Notes under the pieces: model-generated
Told to the model about the DNA's origin: nothing
The model's database searches: none
The model's input: the letters and a program-made list of their open reading frames with translations, nothing else
Assembly (NCBI RefSeq): GCF_902859935.1
Contig: NZ_CADIKI010000015.1
Coordinates: 62,001 to 126,000, forward strand
Source of the DNA: Paraburkholderia fynbosensis
GTDB lineage: Bacteria; Pseudomonadota; Gammaproteobacteria; Burkholderiales; Burkholderiaceae
Direction: 5' to 3'
Length of the DNA stretch: 64,000 nucleotides
Made by a program: the position numbers and the translations under genes
Shown: in pieces, positions 34,339 to 43,670 of the stretch
Layout of the letters: every line of letters starts with the position of its first letter
Position numbering within the stretch: position 1 is the first letter of the stretch

Positions 34339-34455
34339 GTGAACACGCAACAAGCCTCCATCGCACCGCGTAAATCGCTCACCTTGATGCAATTGCTTGG
34401 CCTCATCGGCGCCGCCGGCCTGATCGCCTCCATCCTGCTGAATCACTTGGTCTAG
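34339..34455 (+). CDS. Small single-span membrane protein
   Basis: 38 aa from GTG 34339: a hydrophilic start (NTQQASIAPRKSLT) then one helix, LMQLLGLIGAAGLIASILL. No strong ribosome site is seen. The compact pattern of basic residues before the helix suggests an N-in small inner-membrane protein. Family unknown. It ends 75 bases before the rubredoxin gene. Confidence 0.5.
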   Translation: MNTQQASIAPRKSLTLMQLLGLIGAAGLIASILLNHLV

Positions 34456-34529
34456 CTCCATCGCCCTCGCATCATGCGTGCGGCTCCACGCCGGCACTCG
34501 CTGCCGGCTTCATCGACATTCCGAGTGCC

Positions 34530-34943
34530 ATGTACAAGAAGGGCGTAGCCGTAGAAATCCAGTTTTCACCCGAGCGGCTCAACGACGGCGCGGGCGATCC
34601 TTACTGGATCGATCTGACGCAGGACGAAGCGCAGCGCTTGCTGGAAAGCCTGCAGGCGCGCCTCGCCGCGGGCGGCGGCACCGTCGCGCCGCTGGTCGTG
34701 AGCCTTGATGAGACGCCCCCGCAGCCAGCTGTGGCAGGCGCGGCGGAGGCGTCCGGTCATGCCGTGTCGGCGGACGACTTCAAGCAATGGGTCTGCGTGA
34801 TCTGCGGCTGGGTCTACGACGAGGCGGCGGGCTTGCCGGATGAAGGTATCGCGCCGGGCACCCGCTGGGCGGACGTCCCGGCCGACTGGCGCTGCCCGCT
34901 GTGCGACGTCGGCAAGGAAGATTTCGCGTTGGTCGAGTTTTAA
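34530..34943 (+). CDS. Rubredoxin-domain protein with N-terminal extension
   Basis: 137 aa. Residues 85-137 are a rubredoxin: WVCVICGWVYDEAAG...PGTRWADVPADWRCPLCDVGKEDF, with the two CxxC pairs holding one iron. Residues 1-80 are an extra region starting EIQFSPERLNDG and containing YWIDLTQDEAQRLLESLQARLA and an Ala/Pro linker; I do not recognise it. It is an electron carrier for an unknown partner. The frame is clean. Confidence 0.88.
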   Translation: MYKKGVAVEIQFSPERLNDGAGDPYWIDLTQDEAQRLLESLQARLAAGGGTVAPLVVSLDETPPQPAVAGAAEASGHAVSADDFKQWVCVICGWVYDEAAGLPDEGIAPGTRWADVPADWRCPLCDVGKEDFALVEF

Positions 34944-35020
34944 AGCCGGCCAACGGATTTGAACGCATCAGACCGTTCCGGCGATCCATTGCCACGGCAC
35001 GGTCCCGGCTTCCGGCGTGC

Positions 35021-35875
35021 TCAGGCGCTCTCCGCCGGATAATCCGCGCCCTCGGTCGTCGCTTTCCATGCGTCGAAGTCGCCGCGCATGAAGTCGAGCT
35101 TCTTGTACGCGAGGTCGAGCGCGATCTTGCCGAGCAGCAGACGCAGCGGCGGCTGCTCCGACAGCGCGGCGTCGATGATCGCCTGTGCGGCGCGCACCGG
35201 ATCGCCCGCCTGCTTGCCGCTGCGCGCTTCGGTCTGCTGGCGGCGTTCGCCCGCCGTGCCCGCGTAGTCGTCGATCACGGTGGCCGACTGCTTGATCGAC
35301 GGTCCCGCCCAGTTCGTGCGGAACGGGCCGGGTTCGACGATCAGCACGCCGATGCCGAGCGGCTTCACCTCGAGCGCCAGCGATTCGGACAAGCCTTCCA
35401 CCGCGTATTTGGTCGCGTGGTAATAGCCGGTCGCCGCGAAACTCGCAACGCCGCCAATCGACGACACGTTGACGATCAACCCGCTACGCTGTTCGCGCAT
35501 GATCGGCAGCACCGCTTTCGTGATGTCGATCAAACCGAATACATTGGTCTCGAACATCGCGCGGACTTCGTCGTCCTCGCCTTCCTCGATCGCGGCCAGA
35601 TAGCCATAACCCGCGTTGTTCACGAGCGCGTCGATACGGCCGAAACGCTGCTTCGCCTGTGCGACCACCTCTTCGATCTGGGCGCGGTTCGTCACGTCGA
35701 GCGGCAGAGCGAGTGCTCGCTCGCCGTGCGGCTCGGCGATATCTTTCACTTTCGACACATCGCGTGCGGTCACCACCGCGCGCCAGCCGCGCTCCAGCAC
35801 CAGCTTCGCCAGTTCACGGCCGAAGCCGGTGGAACAGCCGGTAATCAGCCAGACGGGGTTGTCTCGATTCATCAT
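35021..35875 (-). CDS. Short-chain dehydrogenase/reductase
   Basis: 284 aa from ATG 35875 (ATG 35872 also possible) after GGAGTTTCC. NADP-type SDR: WLITGCSTGFGREL, VNNAGYG, NVSSIGG, and catalytic YHATKYA. LIVEPGPFRTNW and a Gln/Arg-rich C-terminal part belong to the subfamily of oxidoreductases close to 17-beta-hydroxysteroid-dehydrogenase-like bacterial enzymes. Substrate unknown. Confidence 0.9.
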   Translation of the reverse strand: MMNRDNPVWLITGCSTGFGRELAKLVLERGWRAVVTARDVSKVKDIAEPHGERALALPLDVTNRAQIEEVVAQAKQRFGRIDALVNNAGYGYLAAIEEGEDDEVRAMFETNVFGLIDITKAVLPIMREQRSGLIVNVSSIGGVASFAATGYYHATKYAVEGLSESLALEVKPLGIGVLIVEPGPFRTNWAGPSIKQSATVIDDYAGTAGERRQQTEARSGKQAGDPVRAAQAIIDAALSEQPPLRLLLGKIALDLAYKKLDFMRGDFDAWKATTEGADYPAESA

Positions 35876-36053
35876 TTGGGAAACTCCTGTTGATGGTCTA
35901 CGACGAGTGAAGAGTGCGCTACGGCACAAGGCGCGCCGTTCGCGTGCGCGATCGGTGCGCTAGTGGTGTTCTGGGTGTTGCGTGCGCGGCGTTGTCGGCG
36001 CAGGGCATCCGCGGCGGCTCGCCCGGGTGTGGGCCGTGTGCCGGGCGGCGTCG

Positions 36054-36983
36054 TTATGCGCGCCGCTGTCCGGTATGGCTTTTCAATTGTAGCCGCAGCG
36101 CGGCGGCTTCGCTTTGCAGCGCCTTGACGAACGCAGCGGCCAGCGGATGGCCTGGACGATGCTCCGGATGTATCACGCTCACGCGGAACGGCAACGATAC
36201 GGTGAGCGGCCGGATATGCAGATGGCGGTCCGCGAAATCGACGGCGGTCAGCGGATTGACGATCGCGATGCCGAGGCCCTGGCGCACGAAGCTGCACACG
36301 GAAACAGCGGTCGGTGTCTCGATCAGCTGGCGGCGCGCGATGCCCGCTTGCGCGAACACCTCGTCGATCTGAAGCCGGTAGGGATCGCTCGACGACAGGC
36401 TGATGAAAGCCTGATCCGTGAAATCCTTCAACTCGATCGCGCGCTTCTTCAGCAACGGATGCCGGTCGGGCAGCACGCACACCTCGTCCACTTCGAGCAA
36501 CGGCGTCAGCCGCGTGCCGGGCGGTGGCGCGCCGTGTTCGGTCAGACCGAGGTCGTAGCGCTGCGCGCTCAGCCATTCTTCGAGGAACGGCGACTCCTGC
36601 GTGGCGATCGACAGGCTCACGCCCGGCTGCGCGTCATGAAAGCGCTTCGACGCGCCCGGCAGGATCGAATGCGAAAAGGCGGGCAACGCGATGATGGAAA
36701 GCTGGCCGCCCTGGAATTCGCGCAGGCTGGCCGCCGTCGATGCCACCCGTTCGAGCCCGACATACGCGCGCTTGATTTCGTCGAACAGCGTCAACGCGGA
36801 CAGGGTGGGACGCAGCCGGCCGCCTGCGCGCTCGAACAGCGCGAAGCCGATGCTCTGCTCCATGCGTGCGAGTTCGCGGCTCACGGTGGGCTGCGACGTG
36901 AAAAGCATCTCGGCCGCCTTGGTGACGCTGCCCGCCGTCATCAATGCGCGGAAGACTTCGATGTGCCGGTGCGTGAGCGCCAT
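36054..36983 (-). CDS. lysR: LysR-type activator, divergent from lysA
   Basis: 309 aa from ATG 36983. The HTH start MALTHRHIEVFRALMTAGSVTKAAEMLFTSQ and TVSRELARMEQSIGFALFERAGGRL closely follows enteric LysR, the activator of lysA. The effector domain has QESPFLEEWLSAQRYDLGLTE, DEVCVLP and VNPLTAVDFA. The divergent lysA 110 bases away supports this specific name. The E. coli pair has the same divergent order. Confidence 0.88.
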   Translation of the reverse strand: MALTHRHIEVFRALMTAGSVTKAAEMLFTSQPTVSRELARMEQSIGFALFERAGGRLRPTLSALTLFDEIKRAYVGLERVASTAASLREFQGGQLSIIALPAFSHSILPGASKRFHDAQPGVSLSIATQESPFLEEWLSAQRYDLGLTEHGAPPPGTRLTPLLEVDEVCVLPDRHPLLKKRAIELKDFTDQAFISLSSSDPYRLQIDEVFAQAGIARRQLIETPTAVSVCSFVRQGLGIAIVNPLTAVDFADRHLHIRPLTVSLPFRVSVIHPEHRPGHPLAAAFVKALQSEAAALRLQLKSHTGQRRA

Positions 36984-37093
36984 ATCGGGTATATCAAGAA
37001 TGAATGACTGACCGAAGAATAGGTATTTTACTGAATGACGGGTTTTCAGCATCATGTCGGGCATTGCACTGTTTCGACATCGAGAGAACCGTG

Positions 37094-38332
37094 ATGCCAT
37101 TCAATCCCGCACAACTCGTCGGACTCGCCCGGCAGCACGGCACGCCGCTCTGGGCCTACGACGCCGAAACGATTCGCCGGCGCATCGCCGAACTCCGCGC
37201 TTTCGACGTCATCCGCTACGCGCAGAAGGCCTGTTCCAACGTGCACATTCTGAAGCTGATGCGCGAGGCTGGCGTCATGGTTGACGCGGTCTCGTTGGGC
37301 GAAATCGCGCGCAGTCTCGCGGCGGGCTTCTCGGCCGGGGGCGACCCCGAAGGCGTGGTGTTCACCGCGGACCTGCTCGACCACGCGAGCCTTGCCGCTG
37401 TGCTCGAACATCAGATCACGGTCAACGCCGGCTCGCTCGATATGCTCGAACGGATAGGACGCCATGCGCCCGCAGGCCATCGCGTGTGGCTGAGGATCAA
37501 TCCCGGCTTCGGTCACGGGCACAGCAACAAGACCAACACCGGGGGCGAACACAGCAAACACGGCATCTGGCTCGACGACGTGCCGCGCGCGATCGAACTG
37601 GTGCGCCGTTACCGATTGACGCTCGTCGGCCTGCACATGCATATCGGCTCGGGTGTCGACTATGGGCATCTGTCGCGCGTCTGCGAGGCGATGGTCGATG
37701 CCGTGACAGGCCTCGGCCACGATATCGAAGCGATTTCCGCTGGCGGTGGTTTGTCGGTACCGTATCGCGAAGGCGAGCCGCGCATCGACGTCGATCATTA
37801 CTTCCGGCTGTGGAATGCGGCGCGCCAGCGGATCGAGGCGCACGTCGGGCATCGCGTGCGGCTGGAAATCGAACCGGGGCGCTTTCTGGTAGCGGAGGCG
37901 GGCGTGCTCGTCGCCGAAGTGCATGCGTTGAACCGGCGGCCCACGCGGCAATTCGCGCTGGTCGATGCGGGCTTCAACGACCTCGTGCGGCCGTCGTTGT
38001 ACGGCAGCCACCACCGGATGAGCGTAGTGAAACGCGACGGCGTGCCGAGCGACGCGCCGCTTGCCGCGTTCACGGTAGCCGGCCCGCTGTGCGAAGCCGG
38101 CGACGTGTTCACGCAGGCCGAAGGCGGCATCGTCACGAGCCGCTCGATGCCCGCGCCCGAAGTGGGTGACTTCATCGTGTTCCATGACGCGGGTGCGTAC
38201 GGCGCGTCGATGTCATCGAACTACAACAGCCGGCCGCTCGCGCCCGAGGTGTTGCTCGACGCGGGCGAGGCGCGGTTGATCCGGCGCCGTCAAAGCATCG
38301 GCGAATTGATCGCGCTCGAAACCGTGGCCTGA
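37094..38332 (+). CDS. lysA: Diaminopimelate decarboxylase (enteric type)
   Basis: 412 aa from ATG 37094 (MPFNPAQLVGL), with GAGAGAAC upstream. PLP enzyme that decarboxylates meso-DAP to lysine. Key parts: RYAQKACSNVHI with the PLP Lys, HMHIGSG, AISAGGG, EIEPGRFLVAE, GPLCEAGDVF with the active-site Cys, and GAYGASMSSNYNSRP. The wording of the motifs follows E. coli LysA and not the usual Burkholderia form, and it sits beside a cognate lysR, so it is probably an acquired or second copy. Confidence 0.93.
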   Translation: MPFNPAQLVGLARQHGTPLWAYDAETIRRRIAELRAFDVIRYAQKACSNVHILKLMREAGVMVDAVSLGEIARSLAAGFSAGGDPEGVVFTADLLDHASLAAVLEHQITVNAGSLDMLERIGRHAPAGHRVWLRINPGFGHGHSNKTNTGGEHSKHGIWLDDVPRAIELVRRYRLTLVGLHMHIGSGVDYGHLSRVCEAMVDAVTGLGHDIEAISAGGGLSVPYREGEPRIDVDHYFRLWNAARQRIEAHVGHRVRLEIEPGRFLVAEAGVLVAEVHALNRRPTRQFALVDAGFNDLVRPSLYGSHHRMSVVKRDGVPSDAPLAAFTVAGPLCEAGDVFTQAEGGIVTSRSMPAPEVGDFIVFHDAGAYGASMSSNYNSRPLAPEVLLDAGEARLIRRRQSIGELIALETVA

Positions 38333-38357
38333 CGCATCGACTGACATCGCGCCGAAG

Positions 38358-39278
38358 TCAGCGCGCCCGCACGGTGCGCGTGTATGACGCGATCATCGTC
38401 GCGAGCTCCTGTGCGGCGGGCGTGAGCGGGATCGCCGCGCGCTGCAGCAGGCAGACGTTCTGTTCGACCGCCCGCTCGCGCACCGCGATCGCCGTGAGTG
38501 CGCTGGCAAACGGCCCGCGTTTCGCCACGATCGACGACTCCAGCGACAGGCAGTCCGTCGCGCCGACCAGATGCAGCGTCTCGTACAGGCCCTCCACTGT
38601 GGCGATGACTTTCGGCGGCGGGAGGCCGTGGCTTTCGAACAGATGGCTCAGCCGGTTGACGTGCGGATCTTCGGTCAGATTCGGCGAGCGCGTCGCCACC
38701 CACGTGCAGTCGACCAGTTCGGCGAGCGAGGTCGCCCCTGCTTTCGGATGACCCTGGCGGCACACGATCACCGGATCGGACGGATAGAGCGGCGTGACCG
38801 ACAGATCGGCCGTATCGGTATGCTTCGACACGAGCGCGACCGCGAAGTCGAGCGTGCCTTCGCGAATCCACGAAATCATCATGCGCGAGGTGCCGGTGCG
38901 CAAATGCACCGCGACCCGCTCGAAGCGCGTGCGAAAATCCATCAGCACCGGCGCGAATGCGTCGATGAGCGGCTCGGTCGTCATGCCGAACGTGACCTCG
39001 CCGACATAGTCGCCGCGCACTTGCCGCACTTCCTGCTCGGCGCGCTCGCACTCGCCGATGATCGCGCCGGCCCGCTGCAATAGCCGCTGGCCGAGCGCGG
39101 TCAGCGCAATGCCGCGATTCGTGCGGATGAACAGCGTCGCGCCGAGCATCGATTCGAGGTTCTGCAACTGCTGGGTGATGCCGCTCTGCGCAATGCCGAG
39201 CGCGCGCGAGGCCGCGCGGAGGCTGCCGTGCTCGGCGACCGCCGTGAAGGCGCGCAGCTGGGAGATCGTCAACGCCAT
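38358..39278 (-). CDS. LysR-family transcriptional regulator
   Basis: 306 aa. HTH at residues 1-60 (LRAFTAVAEHGSLRAASRALGIAQSGITQQLQNLESMLG), then a ligand domain (about 90-300). It is transcribed away from the binding-protein gene at 39406 with about 130 bases between the two starts, so it may control that gene and the AstE-like gene behind it. Confidence 0.9.
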   Translation of the reverse strand: MALTISQLRAFTAVAEHGSLRAASRALGIAQSGITQQLQNLESMLGATLFIRTNRGIALTALGQRLLQRAGAIIGECERAEQEVRQVRGDYVGEVTFGMTTEPLIDAFAPVLMDFRTRFERVAVHLRTGTSRMMISWIREGTLDFAVALVSKHTDTADLSVTPLYPSDPVIVCRQGHPKAGATSLAELVDCTWVATRSPNLTEDPHVNRLSHLFESHGLPPPKVIATVEGLYETLHLVGATDCLSLESSIVAKRGPFASALTAIAVRERAVEQNVCLLQRAAIPLTPAAQELATMIASYTRTVRAR

Positions 39279-39405
39279 GAGGGTTCCAGTTCGTTGATCT
39301 GGTGATCGGTAAAAGTGATCATGATAGTTTGAACGGGACTTCTTGGAGGCGCGGCGGCGTCATACGATGGCACCGTCGTCATTCATCCCCCACACTTCGA
39401 CTCCC

Positions 39406-40173
39406 ATGAAAATTTCGCTGATGATCCTGAGCGCTGCGCTGACTTTCAGCAGCGGCGCGTTTGCCGCCGAAGCCGGCACGCTGCGCCTCGGCATCGATCC
39501 GAGCTATCCGCCAATGGATGCCAAGGCGCCCGACGGCAGCTTCAAGGGTTTCGACGTCGATCTCGGCAACGAAATCTGCCGGCGCATTCACGCGCGCTGC
39601 CAATGGGTGGAACTCGAATTCTCGGGGATGATTCCGGCGCTTCAGGCGCGCAAGATCGACGCGATTCTGTCGTCGATGGCGATCACGGAAAAGCGCGAGC
39701 AGCAGATCCTGTTTTCGTCGAAGATCTTCCAGTTCAAGTCGCGGCTGATTGCGCGTCAAGGCTCGCCGCTCGCGGGCGGTGTGAACGCACTGGCCGGCAA
39801 GCAGATCGGCGTGCAGTCGGGCACGCAGTTCGAAGGCTACGCGTTGAAGAACTGGGCGCCGCTCGGCGCGCACGTGACCGCGTACAAGAGCCAGGACGAA
39901 GTGTTCGCCGACTTGCAGAACGGACGGCTCGACGGCGCATTGCTCGGGTCGGTGGAAGCGGACATCGGCTTTCTGCGCACGCCGGCGGGCAAGGGCTTTG
40001 CGTTTGTCGGCGAACCGCTGTCGATGGGCGATCGCGGCGTGGGCATCGGCTTGCGCAAGGACGAGACCGCGGTGCAGGCGTCGATCAATGCGGCGATTGC
40101 TTCGATGCTCAAGGACGGCACGTACGCACAGATCGCGAAGAAGTACTTCGACTTCGATCCGTACGGCAATTGA
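39406..40173 (+). CDS. Periplasmic amino-acid-binding protein (ABC type, orphan)
   Basis: 255 aa from ATG 39406. Sec signal peptide (1-21, GAFAAE). Cluster-3 solute-binding fold: LRLGIDPSYPPMDAK, FKGFDVDLGNEICRR, SGMIPALQARKIDAILSSMAITEKRE, and AKKYFDFDPYGN at the end, as in Arg/Lys/His/ornithine-binding proteins (ArtJ, HisJ). No permease or ATPase gene is adjacent, so it must work with components elsewhere. Followed by an AstE-like hydrolase. Confidence 0.9.
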   Translation: MKISLMILSAALTFSSGAFAAEAGTLRLGIDPSYPPMDAKAPDGSFKGFDVDLGNEICRRIHARCQWVELEFSGMIPALQARKIDAILSSMAITEKREQQILFSSKIFQFKSRLIARQGSPLAGGVNALAGKQIGVQSGTQFEGYALKNWAPLGAHVTAYKSQDEVFADLQNGRLDGALLGSVEADIGFLRTPAGKGFAFVGEPLSMGDRGVGIGLRKDETAVQASINAAIASMLKDGTYAQIAKKYFDFDPYGN

Positions 40174-40213
40174 TTCTTTTACTCCCGACTCTTCTTCCCC
40201 AGGCTTTCCCCTC

Positions 40214-41329
40214 ATGAACAGGCAATCGATTCCGCTTCTTTCGCCGGCTATCGGCACGCACCGCGAACTGGTGTCGTTCCATTTCGGCCCGGCGAATAGC
40301 GGGCAGAAGATTTATATCCAGTCGTCGCTGCATGCCGACGAGACGCCCGCGATGTTGACGACCGTGTTGCTCAAGCGCCGCCTGCTGGAACTGGAGAAGC
40401 AGGGCGCGTTGAATGCGGAAATCGTGCTGGTGCCGGTGGCGAATCCGGTCGGGCTCGGTCAGTACGTGCTCGGTCAGTTTCTCGGACGCTTCGATCTCGG
40501 CAGCGGCAAGAACTTCAACCGGCACTTCTTGCAGTTCTCGAAGCTGGTCGCACGCGCGAAGGATGCGTTGGGTTCGGATGCGGCGGAGAACCGGCGCATC
40601 GTTCGCGACTTGATCGCGGCTGAACTGGCCGAGCAGAAGCCGTTGACCGAATTCGAGTCACTGCAACTGGCGATGCTCAAACTCTCGTTCGATGCGGACG
40701 TCGTGATCGATCTGCATTGTTCGCTCGAAGCGGCGATGCATCTGTACACGAGCGAAGCGGCCTGGCCCGAGTTCGAGCCCTTGTCGCGCTATCTCGGCGC
40801 AGAAGCCTCGCTGCTCGCGACCAACTCGGGCGGCGAGTCGTTCGACGAAACGCATAGCCTGTTGTGGTGGACCTTGCAGCAAGCCATGCCCGCTAGCAAA
40901 CCGGTGCCCACCGGCACGATTGCGGTGACGGTGGAATGCCGCGGTCAGCGCGACGTCTCGTACGAAGTGGCGCAACGGGATGCCGACGCGATAGTCGATT
41001 ATCTTGCGTGGCGCAAGGCGATCCGGCTGGACGCGCGGCCTTTGCCGCCGCTGCTTGCGCCTGCGACGCCGCTCGCGGGCAGCGAGCAGTTTTACGCACC
41101 TGTCAGCGGGATTCTGATTCATCGCGCGAAGATCGGCGAGACGATTCGCGTCGGACAGGCTCTGTTCGATATCGTCGATCCGCTCACCGACGAGACGACC
41201 ACGATCACGAGCAACACCGAAGGCGTGCTTTATATGCGTCGCGCGATTCGCTTCGTGACGGCAGGGGCGCCGTTGGGACGGGTGACGGGGACGCGGCCGT
41301 TCAGGACCGGCGTGTTGCTGGGGGCTTGA
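40214..41329 (+). CDS. Succinylglutamate desuccinylase/aspartoacylase-family zinc hydrolase
   Basis: 371 aa. Zinc-carboxypeptidase-like fold with SLHADETPA (His-x2-Glu) and VIDLHCS providing zinc ligands. C-terminal beta domain with FYAPVSGILIHRAKIGETIRVGQALFDI resembles lipoyl-like barrels found in this family. It would cleave an N-acyl amino acid or similar amide. The upstream amino-acid-binding protein makes acylated or modified amino acids plausible. Confidence 0.85.
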   Translation: MNRQSIPLLSPAIGTHRELVSFHFGPANSGQKIYIQSSLHADETPAMLTTVLLKRRLLELEKQGALNAEIVLVPVANPVGLGQYVLGQFLGRFDLGSGKNFNRHFLQFSKLVARAKDALGSDAAENRRIVRDLIAAELAEQKPLTEFESLQLAMLKLSFDADVVIDLHCSLEAAMHLYTSEAAWPEFEPLSRYLGAEASLLATNSGGESFDETHSLLWWTLQQAMPASKPVPTGTIAVTVECRGQRDVSYEVAQRDADAIVDYLAWRKAIRLDARPLPPLLAPATPLAGSEQFYAPVSGILIHRAKIGETIRVGQALFDIVDPLTDETTTITSNTEGVLYMRRAIRFVTAGAPLGRVTGTRPFRTGVLLGA

Positions 41330-41427
41330 GTTTTTTTCGCGGGCGGCGCGGATGCGTTGTTTTGTGCAGGGCCCTTCGAGGGATATGCATGACGACAGCC
41401 TCCCTGGGCAGCGGAGTACTTTCGACA

Positions 41428-41454
41428 GGGGCTCCGCCTCGACGGCGAAGCCCC
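41428..41454. terminator. Hairpin between convergent genes
   Basis: GGGGCTCCGCC pairs with GGCGAAGCCCC (10 of 11 pairs) around TCGAC. It lies between the ends of two convergent genes. No T-tract on either side, so termination is possible but unproven. Confidence 0.4.
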
Positions 41455-41465
41455 GCTGCTTCACC

Positions 41466-43610
41466 TCACGCCAACATCGGCGCAACCGCCGCCGGATCGC
41501 TGATACTCGGCCGCCCGTTCTCAACGTGACCCGCAAAGCGGCGCGAGAAACTCGCATCGTCATTGCTCGTCACCGTCAGGTCGTACCAGTGATGGCTCGC
41601 CGCCAGCACCCACACCTCTTCGAGATGCAAGCCGGCCGGCACCAGCACCGGACGCGTGCGCGCCCCATACGCGTTATCCGTTACCGTCAAACGCGCGATG
41701 CCGCCACCGCTGTTGCTGAACTTCAGGAACACGTTGCCGTTGGCGACGTCGTATTGCGCCTTCACTTCGGGCAGCGCCGGCTTGTTGCCAAACAGGCCCA
41801 GACCGTGCGCGTTGTGCGTCTTCGTCGGCTGCGCATTGCCCGCGAACTTGCGCACGAAGCCGTTCGGCCCGAACACTTCGAACGCGTACACGCCGTTCGT
41901 CGTCGTCAGATCGAAGGTCTCGCCGAGCGATTTGCCCGCTTCGACGGTGTAACGCCACGGACCATCGGTGCGATTGCTCGAGTACACATAGAAATGCGCG
42001 CCCTGGTCGCCCGTGTTGGCGATCGAGATCTCGAACGTGTTGCGGTTCACATCCGCTTCGCCATTCACATGCAGTTCGTACGGCAATGCACGCGCGAAAC
42101 GAATCCCGCTTTCCTGCGGATCGATCGCGCCCGGCGTCGCGGGCACGGTCGGCTTCGGCTGCGTCGCGCACTGGTTATCGGCGATGCTCTTGTAGTTGCT
42201 CGTGTCCGGCAGCGGCGGCACTTTCGAGTCCGGCGTGCGGAAGTCGAATGCGGTGGTCAGGTCGCCGCACACTGCGCGGCGCCACGGCGTGATGTTCGGT
42301 TCGTGAACGCCAAAACGTGTTTCGATGAAGCGAATCACCGACGTGTGATCGAACACCTGCGAGCACACGAAACCGCCCTTGCTCCACGGCGACACGATCG
42401 TCATCGGCACGCGGGGGCCGAGCCCGTACGGCAAGCCGTCGGCGGTATAACTGCCGCCGCGCGCGGGATTGACTACGTTGTGAATCTCGCCTTCGGTGCT
42501 GACCGTCGACTTGCCTTGCGCGGGCGTCGTCGCCGGTTGCGGCGGCACGATGTGATCGAAGAAGCCGTCGTTCTCGTCGTACATGATGAAGAGCACGGTC
42601 TTGCTCCACACCTCGGGATTCGACGTCAACGCATCGAGAATCTGCGACGTGTATTCGGCGCCGTATGCGGGCGTATATTGCGGGTGCTCCGAGTACGCGG
42701 CCGGCGGGCACAACCACGACACTTGCGGCAGCTTGTTCGCGAGCACGTCGGCCTTCAGGTCGTCGATGGTGCGCACGGTTTGTGCGCGCTCATACAACGG
42801 CGAGCCCGGCTGCGCGTTGATGAAGTTCGTGAAGTTCTGCAGGATGTTGGTGCCGTAGTTGCCGTTCAACGGATCGGAGCCCGTCGTACCCTGCTGGTAC
42901 ACCTGCCACGAAATGCCAGCGGCTTGCAGGCGCTCCGGATACGTGGTCCAAGAGAGCAACTGGTAATTCGGCGGACCGTCGCCGTCGACGAAATCGTTGT
43001 TATCGAGGAGCGGTCCGCCGAGCGTGCCGGTCGGATCGACCGTCCCGGTCATCAGATACGAGCGGTTCGGGTGCGTGGGTCCGGGCAGCGAGCAGAAGTA
43101 TGCGTCGCAGGTGGTGAACGCATCGGCCAGCGCGTAGTGAAACGGAATGTCGCTGCGCAGGTGATAGCCCATCGTCATGTCGGTCTTGTTGGCCGGCCAC
43201 TGATCGTAGCGGCCGCCGTCGATCGCGGCGTGGGTCTTGTACCAGGAATGGTCCAGATCGCCGACGCATTGCGCGCTGGTGGTCGAGGTGTCCAGATGGA
43301 ACGGCAGCACCGGCTTGGTGGCGTCCGCTTTCGACGGCTGATACCACACCGGCTTGCCGTTCGGCAGCGGAATCGGGAAGCGGTCGTTGTAGCCGCGCAC
43401 GCCGCGCATATGGCCGAAGTAGTGGTCGAACGAGCGGTTCTCCTGCATGAACACGACGATGTGCTCGACATCGCGGATCGTGCCCGTGCGCGAGAACGCG
43501 GGCACGGCCAACGCATTGCGGATCGACTCGGGCAGCGCGGTCAGCGCGGCGGCAGCGCCGGCGGAAGAAGCCACGGTCTGCAGGAAACGGCGACGGCTAG
43601 TTGATGTCAT
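41466..43610 (-). CDS. Tat-exported phospholipase C (PlcN type)
   Basis: 714 aa. Twin-arginine signal TSRRRFLQTVASSAG at the N-terminus. The catalytic domain has HIVVFMQENRSFDHYFG, the phosphoesterase signature, followed by GPTHPNRSYLMTG, YDENDGFFDHIVPP and SPWSKGGFVCSQVFDHTSVIRF. Two C-terminal DUF756-type beta domains (about 520-700) are present, as in Pseudomonas and Burkholderia phospholipases. It hydrolyses phosphatidylcholine or related lipids outside the cytoplasm. Confidence 0.93.
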   Translation of the reverse strand: MTSTSRRRFLQTVASSAGAAAALTALPESIRNALAVPAFSRTGTIRDVEHIVVFMQENRSFDHYFGHMRGVRGYNDRFPIPLPNGKPVWYQPSKADATKPVLPFHLDTSTTSAQCVGDLDHSWYKTHAAIDGGRYDQWPANKTDMTMGYHLRSDIPFHYALADAFTTCDAYFCSLPGPTHPNRSYLMTGTVDPTGTLGGPLLDNNDFVDGDGPPNYQLLSWTTYPERLQAAGISWQVYQQGTTGSDPLNGNYGTNILQNFTNFINAQPGSPLYERAQTVRTIDDLKADVLANKLPQVSWLCPPAAYSEHPQYTPAYGAEYTSQILDALTSNPEVWSKTVLFIMYDENDGFFDHIVPPQPATTPAQGKSTVSTEGEIHNVVNPARGGSYTADGLPYGLGPRVPMTIVSPWSKGGFVCSQVFDHTSVIRFIETRFGVHEPNITPWRRAVCGDLTTAFDFRTPDSKVPPLPDTSNYKSIADNQCATQPKPTVPATPGAIDPQESGIRFARALPYELHVNGEADVNRNTFEISIANTGDQGAHFYVYSSNRTDGPWRYTVEAGKSLGETFDLTTTNGVYAFEVFGPNGFVRKFAGNAQPTKTHNAHGLGLFGNKPALPEVKAQYDVANGNVFLKFSNSGGGIARLTVTDNAYGARTRPVLVPAGLHLEEVWVLAASHHWYDLTVTSNDDASFSRRFAGHVENGRPSISDPAAVAPMLA

Positions 43611-43670
43611 CGAATATCACCTTCTGCGGGGGGAAAGAATAGCGCGCCTCTGCACGCCATGAAAAGCAGG

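Noticed and set aside
41352..43604. 750-codon plus-strand frame across phospholipase C
   Set aside because: Arg/Val-rich composition without any domain; the opposite strand carries the clear phospholipase.
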